A DNA stretch of 64,000 bases. Origin: Zoogloea sp041908905. Its GTDB lineage: Bacteria; Pseudomonadota; Gammaproteobacteria; Burkholderiales; Rhodocyclaceae. The DNA lies in the NCBI RefSeq assembly GCF_041908905.1, contig NZ_JAYREK010000019.1, positions 8,990 through 72,989 on the forward strand, given 5' to 3'. Positions 17,489 to 26,800 of this stretch are shown here, one piece after another. Under the pieces are notes generated by a model. The model saw nothing but the letters and a program-made list of their open reading frames with translations. It did not search any database and had not been told where the DNA came from. How positions within the stretch are numbered: the stretch's first letter is position 1; every line of letters starts with the position of its first letter. The position numbers and the translations under genes are program-made.

Positions 17489-18880
17489 ATGGGCAAACCC
17501 GTGAGCAAGGTGCGTGAAGCCAAGCTGGAGCTGTATCGAAAGAAGGGCAAGATCCACGCCAAGGCCAGCGCGGGCCGCTTCACCACCCTGCGCTGGGCCA
17601 TGGTCTGGCTCACCCAGCTGATCTTCTTCGGCACCTGCTGGCTGAGCTGGGACACCGGCGGCGTTGCGCGGCAGGCGGTGCTGCTCGACATCGCCCACGA
17701 GAAGCTCTACCTCTTCGGCCTGGTCCTGTGGCCCCAGGACGCCCTGTTGATGGCCTTCGTGCTGATCCTGGCGGCCACCGCCCTGTTCTTCGTGACCGCC
17801 CTCGCCGGGCGCCTGTTCTGCGGCTTCGCCTGCCCCCAGACGGTGTACACCTCCATCTTCACCTGGATCGAGGCCAAGGTGGAGGGCGACCACCTCGACC
17901 GCCTCAAGCTCGACCAAGCCCCCCTGGGGCCCCGCAAGCTGGCCCTCAAGGCCACCAAGCACGGCCTGTGGCTGCTGTTCTCGGCGTGGACGGGGATCAC
18001 CTTCGTCGGCTACTTCACCCCCATCCGCGAGCTGCTGGCCACCCTGCCGAGCTGGAGCGTCGGCCCCTGGGAGGCCTTCTGGCTGATCTTCTACGGCGCC
18101 TTCACTTATGTTCAGGCGGGCCTGGCGCGGGAGGCCGTGTGCCAGCACATGTGCCCCTACTCCCGCTTCCAGGGCGTGATGTTCGACCCCACCACCCGCA
18201 ACGTGGCCTACGACGCGCGGCGCGGCGAACCCCGCAGCGCCGGGCGCCCGTCCGGCAGCGGCGGGGACTGCATCGACTGCGGCATCTGCGTGCAGGTGTG
18301 CCCCACCGGCATCGACATCCGCGACGGCCTGCAATACCAGTGCATCAACTGCGGGGTGTGCATCGACGCCTGCGACCAGGTGATGGCCAAGGTCGGCAAG
18401 CCGACCGGGCTGATCCGCTTCATGTCGGAAACCGAGGTCGCCGGCGACACCCCGCCCGGGGGCCTGTGGCAGCGCCCCCGGGTGGCGGCCTACGCCAGCC
18501 TGCTGCTGGTGTTCGCCGGCCTGTGCGCCTGGACCCTCGCCGACCGCTCGCTGCTGCGGGTGGATGTGCTGCGCGACCGGGGCGCCCTGCACCGGGAGAC
18601 CGCCGACGGCACCATCGAGAACGCCTACACGCTCAAGCTGATGAACCTCGACGAGACGCCGCGCCGCTTCCGCGTGGAGGTGAGCGGCCTGCCCGGCCTG
18701 GGGATCGTTGGCGAACGGGAGTTCGACGTAGCCGGCGGCAGCATCCGCCCCGTGCTCCTCACCGTCGCCCTGCCCGCCGACAGCACCGCCCGGGGCATCC
18801 AGCCGATCCGCTTCCACATCGCGGCCCTGCACGACCCGGCAACCGCGGTGGAGGAGAAGAGCAGCTTCGTGCTGCCGTAA
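17489..18880 (+). CDS. ccoG: Cytochrome c oxidase accessory protein CcoG (FixG/RdxA)
   Basis: A 463-aa membrane ferredoxin that helps copper reach cbb3-type oxidase (Cu reduction in studied members). Seen: five or six hydrophobic segments (about 30-55, 75-110, 150-170, 190-215, 330-350), the LFCGFACPQTVYTSIFTW motif, two 4Fe-4S sets in CIDCGICVQVCPTGIDI and CINCGVCIDACDQ, and a C-terminal Ig-like FixG domain. A GGAAGG site precedes the ATG at 17489; the upstream extension of the frame is basic and non-conserved. No ccoNOQP genes are in the window, so the oxidase must be encoded elsewhere. It implies microaerobic respiration. Confidence 0.93.
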   Translation: MGKPVSKVREAKLELYRKKGKIHAKASAGRFTTLRWAMVWLTQLIFFGTCWLSWDTGGVARQAVLLDIAHEKLYLFGLVLWPQDALLMAFVLILAATALFFVTALAGRLFCGFACPQTVYTSIFTWIEAKVEGDHLDRLKLDQAPLGPRKLALKATKHGLWLLFSAWTGITFVGYFTPIRELLATLPSWSVGPWEAFWLIFYGAFTYVQAGLAREAVCQHMCPYSRFQGVMFDPTTRNVAYDARRGEPRSAGRPSGSGGDCIDCGICVQVCPTGIDIRDGLQYQCINCGVCIDACDQVMAKVGKPTGLIRFMSETEVAGDTPPGGLWQRPRVAAYASLLLVFAGLCAWTLADRSLLRVDVLRDRGALHRETADGTIENAYTLKLMNLDETPRRFRVEVSGLPGLGIVGEREFDVAGGSIRPVLLTVALPADSTARGIQPIRFHIAALHDPATAVEEKSSFVLP

Positions 18881-18967
18881 CCCCGGCCTGGCCCGGGAGA
18901 GCACAGGGCTCGAGCGCTGATTTCAGAGACACCAACCGCTATGTCGGGCCCGACATCCGTCAGACTC

Positions 18968-21841
18968 CTACCCGGGCAACAGAACACCCTCACCGATCGG
19001 CCCCGAGGGGGCCGCATCGCGGCCGTGATGCGCGAGGACATCGTCAACCTTCGAAGGCTCGGCCTTCACCACATCCCAGCACCACGTCCCGAAGCCCCCG
19101 CGCGCATTCACCGCCCGCACCCAGGCATCGAGCGCCATGCGCTTGACGCGGTTCTGGTCGGAGTCCTCCCCCTTGATCTCGAGGACCAGGCGCTTGCCGT
19201 TGGCCAGTTCGATCAGGAAATCCGGAATGAAGCGGCGACGGCTGCCGCGCCACAGGTAATAGATCTGGAAGCCCAGGTGATCGTTCTTGGCATAAGCCGC
19301 CACCGCGGCGCACTGCTCGAGCCGATTGACCGTATAGGCCTCCCAGGTACTGTCAACCACTGCATGGCTGATCTGTGACTTGGCCGTATCGACACAAGGC
19401 TTGGTGGTGTACCAAGTGCGCATGTTGCAGGTCGAGCCGATCGGGAACTCGTTATCGAACACCGGCTCCAGCCGCTCGGCGTTCACCTGCTGCAGGTGAT
19501 CGACCACATGCTGCACGATCACGTCGATCGACAGCGCAAACAGGATGCGCTTGCGCAGCGGCTCCTGATGGAAGAGGGACGGAATGTCGAGCCGATCCGA
19601 CAGAAAGAACCCTTCCACCAGCCGCACCAGTTGCTGAACGAGATATTCCGGACCGCCGGTGAAACCATGCTTCATCCCCGCAAAGGCCTTGCGCGCGGCG
19701 ACGAAGAGCAGCCGCTGCAGCCGGAAGTCTTCCGGCAACTTCTCCAGGTCAATGGACACCGCCTTGCTGAGCTCCGCGGCGCCCCCCAGCGCCGGCGCCA
19801 GATCCGCGCTCACATGGATCTTGGCCGGGTCGAGCTTGAGCACCGGCACCTTCGACCAATCGGCCTTCAACTCCGAGCGCACCACCACATCGACGCGCAG
19901 CACATTCGGCCAGCTGATTTCCAGTTCGCTGCGATCCTTGATCGCCTCGATCTGCGTGCTGTTTCGGGGCGGCGGTGGAGGCGGCCCACCGTCGTCCCCG
20001 CCCTCGAACACCGACAGCGGCACACCGAACACGTTCACGTACTCAGCCTTGAACAGCATCCGCTCCCTGCCGTCCGGGCAGACCACTGGCTCGGTGTCGT
20101 AGGAGACGCGGCGCAAGCCCCGCCCGATCACCTGCTCGCACAACAGCTGGCTGGTGAACGCCCGCAGCCCCATGATGTGAGTCACGTTCTTGGCATCCCA
20201 GCCCTCGGACAGCATCGCCACCGAAATCACATTCTGCAGGTCCTGCCCGGCCGTGCCCCGCTTGCCGACATTGTCGATGATCGCCCGCAGCAGCTCCTCC
20301 TTCTTGAGCGCCAGCAGCTCGGCCTTGCGCGTCGGCAGGATGTTCGCCGCCTCGACGATCGCCTGCAGCACCGCCTCGTAGGCCTTGTCGCTGGCCGCCG
20401 TCTCGCCAAGCTCGGCCTTGTCGAGCACCCGGGAATCCACGCGCAGGGTGTGCGCCGGCGCATGGAGCTCCGGCCAGTGGGCATCCCCCGAGCGGAAATA
20501 ATGCTCGATCCGCGCCGCCGTCTCCGTGCGATTGCACACCGTCAGCATCACCGGCGGTGAGGTGTGATTGTTGGCCCGCCACGCCGTCAAGGTCTCGCGC
20601 CAGTCCGCCCCCAGCAAGGTATAGGCTTCCTGCACGATCTGCGGCAACGGCTGCTCGGGGGCCGCGCCCCGGGCGTTCAGATCGTCGGCCACCTCCGGCT
20701 CGCGGTACAGGTGATAGAGCTTGCTCCGGTAGGTCTGCGCGTTCGGCAGCGCGTTGTCGCGGATCACCACCCGCGGCGTCTTCACCAACCCGGCCTCGAT
20801 CGCGTCGTACAGGCCAAAATCCGACACCACCCACTCGAACAAGGCCGCCTCGGTGCTGGTCTTGCCGGTCGGCGCGAAGGGCGTCGCCGACAGGTCGAAA
20901 CAGCGGCTGATGCGCCGCATCCGGTGGATACGGTCCAGCCCCTCCACCCAGCGCGTCGCCTCTTCCAGGTCGATGCCGAGCGCCTCCGTGTCCCGCTTGC
21001 TCACCTTGCTCTCGGCGGGCTTGCGGTAGGCGTGGTGGGCCTCGTCGTTGATGACGATGATGTCCTTGCAGGTCGCGAGCCTGCCCAGCACGCGGCGCAC
21101 ATAAGCCTCGTCGCTCTCCGCCCCCTTCTTCACCACCGAGCGGTCCTGCTCCTTCAGCGGCATCAGGTTGTGCCAGTTCTCGATCAGGATCTCGACCTGG
21201 TTCAGCTTCTGCCGCAGGCCCTCGTTGGGGCACAAGGCAAAGGCATCGTAGTAGTTGTCGGGGTGCCCGGGCCGCAGCACCTGCAGCCGCTCCTTCACCG
21301 TGAGGCCCGGCGCCACGACGAACACCGCCCGCGAAAAGTCCCGCGTGCGCTTCGGATAAGTCAGCGCGTTCAGCACCTGCCAGGTGATGATCATCGCCAT
21401 CACCGTCGTCTTGCCGCTACCGGTCGCCATCTTGCTGCACAGGCGCTCCCACGCGCCGCCATCGCCCGGCACGGCGATCCCCTGCTTGTAGTCGGGGGGT
21501 GCCTCGACATGCCAGATCAAGGTCTCGATGGCTTCGAGCTGGCAGAAGTAGAAGGCGTACTGCCGGCTGATCTCGCCGTCCTGCCAGTGCCCCAGCAACT
21601 GCCGTGTCACCGACGTCACGCCGGGATAGCCCGCCGCCCGCCACGCATCGACCCGCTCCCGGATACGGTTGACTTGGTCCAGCTCGACGCTGCGGATCGT
21701 GTTGTTGCGGGTATCGAAAATCTCGTAGCCCGCCGGCCGACGCCCCTCGATGAGTTCCAGCTTGCTGTCGCTCTTGCGGCGCCAGTGGTGGGTCGGCGGC
21801 TCGAAGGGCGAGCTGATGATCAATGATTTGGGAGAGGTCAC
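18968..21841 (-). CDS. res: Type III-like restriction endonuclease (DEAD helicase with PD-(D/E)xK nuclease)
   Basis: A 957-aa Res subunit. The helicase part has Walker A ATGSGKT (139-145), the DEAH-like box NDEAHH (265-270), FDLSATPFAP, and motif VI-like VIGRGLRRVSYD. The C-terminal nuclease motif is IPDFLIE (Asp about 874) followed by VLEIKGE (Glu888, Lys890), the PD-ExK signature. It resembles the large Res family that pairs with Mod proteins above 1000 aa rather than classic EcoP1I Res. The start is a GTG overlapping the stop of the 195-aa gene (GTGA), so it ends a four-gene coupled operon that begins with mod. It cleaves DNA that lacks Mod methylation, by family. Confidence 0.88.
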   Translation of the reverse strand: MTSPKSLIISSPFEPPTHHWRRKSDSKLELIEGRRPAGYEIFDTRNNTIRSVELDQVNRIRERVDAWRAAGYPGVTSVTRQLLGHWQDGEISRQYAFYFCQLEAIETLIWHVEAPPDYKQGIAVPGDGGAWERLCSKMATGSGKTTVMAMIITWQVLNALTYPKRTRDFSRAVFVVAPGLTVKERLQVLRPGHPDNYYDAFALCPNEGLRQKLNQVEILIENWHNLMPLKEQDRSVVKKGAESDEAYVRRVLGRLATCKDIIVINDEAHHAYRKPAESKVSKRDTEALGIDLEEATRWVEGLDRIHRMRRISRCFDLSATPFAPTGKTSTEAALFEWVVSDFGLYDAIEAGLVKTPRVVIRDNALPNAQTYRSKLYHLYREPEVADDLNARGAAPEQPLPQIVQEAYTLLGADWRETLTAWRANNHTSPPVMLTVCNRTETAARIEHYFRSGDAHWPELHAPAHTLRVDSRVLDKAELGETAASDKAYEAVLQAIVEAANILPTRKAELLALKKEELLRAIIDNVGKRGTAGQDLQNVISVAMLSEGWDAKNVTHIMGLRAFTSQLLCEQVIGRGLRRVSYDTEPVVCPDGRERMLFKAEYVNVFGVPLSVFEGGDDGGPPPPPPRNSTQIEAIKDRSELEISWPNVLRVDVVVRSELKADWSKVPVLKLDPAKIHVSADLAPALGGAAELSKAVSIDLEKLPEDFRLQRLLFVAARKAFAGMKHGFTGGPEYLVQQLVRLVEGFFLSDRLDIPSLFHQEPLRKRILFALSIDVIVQHVVDHLQQVNAERLEPVFDNEFPIGSTCNMRTWYTTKPCVDTAKSQISHAVVDSTWEAYTVNRLEQCAAVAAYAKNDHLGFQIYYLWRGSRRRFIPDFLIELANGKRLVLEIKGEDSDQNRVKRMALDAWVRAVNARGGFGTWCWDVVKAEPSKVDDVLAHHGRDAAPSGPIGEGVLLPG

Positions 21842-22425
21842 AAGCAGACACCTGCTGCCGATGGAGCCAAAGCGTTGATCAGATCAGAGAGGTTCAACTT
21901 CGGGTGGTTCTTGAGCACAAACATCGGCTCTCCGCAGCGACCGCTCTCGGCGCTGGGAAGGACAGGCATCGAACGTCGTGAAGTGATGCCTTTCCGCACC
22001 TGCCTGCGCGGCTTCAGGCTGACGACGCTACAAAAACGGCAGTCATTACGCCAATGACCGTGCATCCTGATCAAGTTGAAAATCCACTGAAGCCAATGCC
22101 GCCCCGCTTCGATCTGCTTCATCGCGTCCCCTTTGTCGGCTTCTTTCGTCTTCATCTCGATCGCCACGACGATACAATCGCCATCAAAATCTGCAACAAC
22201 GATTGCATCGCAGGTCGAACGAACGCCCACTAATGGGGTATTGGGCCTCATGAACGGAAAGCGATCCCGCCCCTTCTGATCGAGAGAAAACGCAAAAGAA
22301 CGCCCGCCTCCGACTCGGAGCAGATTATTTTCCGAATTCGGTTCAACAACCAGCCAGTCGCTGCCGCGTCGCTCCAGCTTCCATTCCGCCGCGATCAGCT
22401 GCTCGAAAACCTGAACTAGGCTCAT
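21838..22425 (-). CDS. Unknown 195-aa protein with a PD-(D/E)xK-like motif
   Basis: I do not recognise a named family. The middle of the protein reads CDAIVVADF then VVAIEMKTKEADKG: Asp73, Glu90 and Lys92 on two predicted strands, spaced as in PD-(D/E)xK nucleases, followed by an amphipathic helix (AMKQIEAGRHWLQWIFNLI). This suggests a small nuclease but is inference. It contains a Cys/Arg-rich region (RNDCRFCSVVSLKPRRQ). Both ends overlap neighbours by 4 bp (ATGA with the AAA gene, GTGA with res). Base composition is clearly more AT-rich than in res, mod or the core genes, so it was probably acquired together with the AAA gene. Confidence 0.6.
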   Translation of the reverse strand: MSLVQVFEQLIAAEWKLERRGSDWLVVEPNSENNLLRVGGGRSFAFSLDQKGRDRFPFMRPNTPLVGVRSTCDAIVVADFDGDCIVVAIEMKTKEADKGDAMKQIEAGRHWLQWIFNLIRMHGHWRNDCRFCSVVSLKPRRQVRKGITSRRSMPVLPSAESGRCGEPMFVLKNHPKLNLSDLINALAPSAAGVCL

Positions 22426-23852
22426 TCGTCGCCCCCCACCTTCGGAGCGCCCTCTTCGTCGATATCGCGATACGCATAAAATATCTCATCGCTGGTTTCA
22501 TTGAGAGAATGAATGACCTCATCGAAGGTCGTGGCAACGATCCCTTCTTCAGGATTCACCTCCATCAGATTGAGCTCGCGTTGATCAAAAAGATACGCGC
22601 CGATCTTGTCCGGAGACAGCCGTTCATCTTGCGAGAACCCCCCCAGACGCATCAAGCGCGCATGCTCCGGGTGAGGACGGCTCAGCATGATCATCGAGTT
22701 GATTTCGCGGACAAGATAATCGCTGTGTGTACTCGCCACCACATTCAAACCAGCATTGACGAGGCGAACAATCAGGCGGGCAATCTGACGCTGATTGCTT
22801 GGGTGAAGATTGAGCTCCGGCTCATCGATCATCAGGACATCGCCTGGCTGAGCCTGATGCTCCAGGTAGAACCACAGCCCAAACAAGCTCTTGACGGTCG
22901 AGGAGGTCAAATGCAGCTCCATCGTCGGCATCTCACCGCCATTACCGCGGCTTTTCTTGTAGGGCGTAAAGTTGATGTTTCCTTCCGCATCGACGTCATA
23001 GCGACCACCGATCAATTGGCGCTTAAGGTCCTCCGCCAAAGCATGAAAGGGGCCGTTCTTGTTCTTTCGGCGAGTCGGCAGCTCGTTGAGCCAATCAATG
23101 TAGTGTGCGATCGGCTCTGCATAGCGGGAACGCAGGACATCCCGCAGCAAATTTGCCAGGTCGATCTTTTCTTTGGCTGCATGATGCAGCAACGCCGTGC
23201 GCTGATTACGCAGCTCCCTGAAGAACAGGTGCAGGCCGTTACGCTCGGCAGGCATCAGAAACGCAGGGCGACGCTCCATGCTGCCAATCAGATGAGATAT
23301 GAGCAGTTCGACCAGCAGTTGCTCCAAATCAGGAAAACCCGACTCCAGCAACGTAAGCTTGATCGTCGGATCGGCAGCAGGCTTATCAACCCGCAAATAC
23401 TCCTTATCTTCACTACCCAGCGCCAGGCGATATTTGAGGCTCCGCTCAACGGCACTGCTGATCAGTGCCTCACGCTCGCAAATCCAGTCAAATTGACTGC
23501 GCGCGAATAGCGTGGCTTCGGCACGAAAAATCTCGGGCAGCCGGCGTTTCATTCCTCGATGACATTCATCGAGGAGCTTGTCCGCATAGGCACTCAACCA
23601 CACGCCGAGATCGAGCGTCGCCGTACCTTCGCGCTCCAGCTGCTCACACACCGCATCCAGTCCAAGCGCCGTCGTACGAGATTGGGCCGACTGCATCGTT
23701 GGCTGGTTGAGGAAACCATAGAGTGCATACATCGCCCAGGTTTTGCCGGTGTTGTTAGGTCCGCACAACAGGGTCAGCGGCTTCAGCGCAAAATGCCCCT
23801 CCTCGATGCAACCCAGATTTTTGATCGAAAACTGTAGCTGTGTATAAGGCAT
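22422..23852 (-). CDS. AAA/ABC-type ATPase (SMC/OLD-like), defence-operon member
   Basis: A 476-aa ATPase. Walker A is GPNNTGKT (31-38), Walker B VLMIDEPELNLHP (about 339-351) and the H-loop ASTHSDYLV follows about 30 residues later; LHLTSSTVKSLFGL is in signature position. This is the AAA_15/OLD-ABC class seen in many phage-defence operons, where a partner nuclease is the effector. There is no TOPRIM domain at the C-terminus, so it is not a complete OLD nuclease. A GTG at 23864 overlapping the mod stop is an alternative start; the ATG at 23852 follows a GGGAG and begins right before the first strand. It is AT-richer than the flanking genes. Confidence 0.75.
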   Translation of the reverse strand: MPYTQLQFSIKNLGCIEEGHFALKPLTLLCGPNNTGKTWAMYALYGFLNQPTMQSAQSRTTALGLDAVCEQLEREGTATLDLGVWLSAYADKLLDECHRGMKRRLPEIFRAEATLFARSQFDWICEREALISSAVERSLKYRLALGSEDKEYLRVDKPAADPTIKLTLLESGFPDLEQLLVELLISHLIGSMERRPAFLMPAERNGLHLFFRELRNQRTALLHHAAKEKIDLANLLRDVLRSRYAEPIAHYIDWLNELPTRRKNKNGPFHALAEDLKRQLIGGRYDVDAEGNINFTPYKKSRGNGGEMPTMELHLTSSTVKSLFGLWFYLEHQAQPGDVLMIDEPELNLHPSNQRQIARLIVRLVNAGLNVVASTHSDYLVREINSMIMLSRPHPEHARLMRLGGFSQDERLSPDKIGAYLFDQRELNLMEVNPEEGIVATTFDEVIHSLNETSDEIFYAYRDIDEEGAPKVGGDE

Positions 23853-23860
23853 ATGCTCCC

Positions 23861-26800
23861 TCACGAAACAATGGGCAAACTCAAGACCTTCAACGACTCG
23901 ATCCCCCGGTCATCGACGATCTTCACCGCGACCTTGCGATGGTCGCCGGCCTCGAAGGGCAGGCTGAGCGTACCGTGAAACTGGTGCAGGCGGGCTTCGT
24001 CGAGTTCGGCGCGGATATTCTTCTTCAGCTTGTCCCAGCCCTCGCCCTTGCCGGCCATCGGGAAGAACACCTGGCGCGGGAAGAGGCTGCGCTCGTCGTA
24101 GTCGGTATCCAGCGCCCACATCGCGATCTTGCTCTTGCCTCCCGACACCAGCTCGCCGCGGGCGGTGTCGAAGTAGTCGAAGCCATGCACCTCCACCTCG
24201 AAGCGCCCGTCCCCCAGCCGGCGCAGCTCCACGTCCGGCTGGCCCATCAGCCAGAAGCTCTGGTTGCTGGCGCGGGCCTTCTTCAGGTCTTCGGTGAGCA
24301 GGTCGGTGTTCATCTGCGCCTTCAGCGCGGTTATGCCCTTCAGCGCGTCGATGTCCTTGGCCGCCTCCGGGTCGAAGGTGAAGGCGCAGAACACGATCAT
24401 CTTGGGCAGCGGGAACAGGTTGCCCGCCTCGTTGAGGGCGTTGGCCACCTGACGTTGCTCCAGCGCCGCGTGCTCGGGGCCGAAGCTCACCACCACCCGC
24501 TCGCCGCTGTCCAGGTGGCCGACCGCGTGCAGGTTGGCCATGTCGGCGTCGAAGGGCAGCGCCTCCAGATCGGCGAACTTCAGCATCTGGCCGCCCTTGC
24601 CGCGGATGCCGGTCTTCAAGAGTTCGTCGCGCCACTGGTGCTGGCGGCCCGACTCGCCGGTGCGGGCGATGCTGGCGTCGGCCTCCTGCGGCCCGCTCGC
24701 CTCGTCCAGCGACTTGACGCTCGGGAAGGGCACCGCCTCGACGGTGAAGGGGCCGGTGATGCGCAGCTTGTTCTTCGCCACCGCCGGCTGGTCGTAGAGT
24801 ACCTCCTGGTCGGCGTGGGCAGCAATCGAGGCGTCCATCTGGCGCTGCATCGCCTGGCGCGCGGCGTGGAAGGCGTCGAAGGCCTGTTCGACCCCGGTGG
24901 GTTCGCGCTGCTGGCCCGGCAGCGCCCGCTCGTCCCATGCCCGCACGTCCTCAGGCAACCACGCTTCCGGCAGCTCGAAGGGCACCTCCCACTCCAGCAG
25001 CCCCTGCCCCGCGTGGAAATCCAGCTGCGTGCCCTTGCGGCCACCCTCGGTCACGGTGAACCAGGAAATCCCGAAGTCCCGGGCGGCATCCCGGAGCAAG
25101 GTGTTGAGCTGCGCCAACGCGGCCTCGACAGCCGGGTGCATCCGCTCATGGATCGCGTCGATGTCCGGGTTGTTGGCGATCGACTTCAGCGTGACGTGGG
25201 GCACCGTCTTGTAGATGAAGCCACCCTTCAGGCCCTCGTGGGGGTATTTCAGCTCGAAGTAGTCGAAGCTGGCGGTCATCAGGCGCTGCTTGGCCAGCGT
25301 CACCGCGACGCGGGAGGTGTCGCAGGTGATCCAGCGGCGGCCCCACTTCTCGGCGACGAAGGCGGTGGTGCCGGACCCGCAGGTCGGGTCGAGCACCAGA
25401 TCGCCGGGGTCGGTGGTCATGAGGAGGCAACGCTCAATCGCGCGAACGGCCGTCTGAACGACATAAACTTTACTGTCAGCAAAACCGCTCTGGCGTGTGT
25501 CATCCCAAATATCGTTTCCCGGCTTGAACGGGAAGTCATCGAGATATCGGAGAAACCCTAGTGTGTTGCCTTGAGCGGTCAATCTTCCGGCTTTATTAAG
25601 TCGCTTGAGTCCACGCTCGTCGGTGCTAAAAGTTCTTGTACCGGGAGTGAAGGTCTTTCCCGCGTAGTCGAACGCCTGCAAGTCGTTAGGTGTAGGTGGT
25701 CTGGCACTCGTGATTGGATTGGGCCGAAAAATTCTAGCCCCTGTGGGCAACGGAACTGAACCGTCAATCTCGTGGTTTGTTAGGCCACGGTGCCGACCAT
25801 CTGGCAACTGGACGAATCGGAGGTTGTAATCATCTTGTGGGCCTCGCGGTTCATATGCAGGATGAAATTTCACACGCTTCACATCTTTCGCGTACCAGAT
25901 TAGAAAATCGCAGGTGGCATCAAGCTGATCGCTTGCTTTCCCGGTCGTTTTCCTAAAAACGATCTGAGAGCAAAAGTTATTTTTTCCGAAAATTTCGTCC
26001 AGCAAGTTTCGGACTAGGTGAGCGTTTTCGTCCGAGATCTGCACGAACACGCTGCCCGACTCATGCAGCAGCTCCCGCGCCAGCAGCAGCCGGTCGCGCA
26101 GGTAGGTGAGGTAGGAGTGGATGCCCAGCTCCCAGGTGTCCCGGAAGGCCTTGATCATCTCGGGTTCCTGGGTCAAATCCTCATCCTTTCCATCCTTGAC
26201 CGCACACTTACCGACGAAGGGCTGAAAGTTGCTGCCGTACTTGATGCCGTAGGGCGGGTCGATGTAGATCATCTGCACCCCGCCGGCCAGGCTCTCCTTG
26301 TGCAGCAGGCTGTTCATCACCAACAGGCTGTCGCCGGCCACCAGCCGGTTGGCCCAGCCGCGCTCGTGGCGGTAGAAGTCGATGGCGTCGCGTAGCGGCA
26401 GGTTCTCGAAGGGGGCGTCGAAGAGGCCGGGCTGGATGGCTTTCGCCGCGCCCTTGGCTTTACCCTCACCCTTCATCGCCTTGCGCACCGCCGACAGGAT
26501 GCTGGCCGGGTCGATGCGCTCGTGCACGTGGAGGCTGACGGTGTCGACCTCGAAGCTGGTGCGCTCGGCTTTGCCGGCCCAGGCGAGGTAGGGGGACTGC
26601 AGGCGCCTGAGCTCTTCGAGGGCTTCGCGCATGCGCTCGACCTCGCCCGAGGCCAGGGCGTCGTCGATCAGCTGCTCGATGGCGGCGCGCTGGGGGTCGA
26701 ACTGCAGGGCGGGGTCGAGGTGGGGGTCGAAGGCCCAGCGGGTCTTGCCGGCCTCGGGGTCGGTGGCCGGGGTGACCATGCCCACCTCGGGGTTGTTCTT

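Noticed and set aside
18941..18956. Perfect palindrome ATGTCGGGCCCGACAT between ccoG and res
   Set aside because: No loop or U-tract for termination; could be a binding site but there is no promoter nearby to give it meaning.
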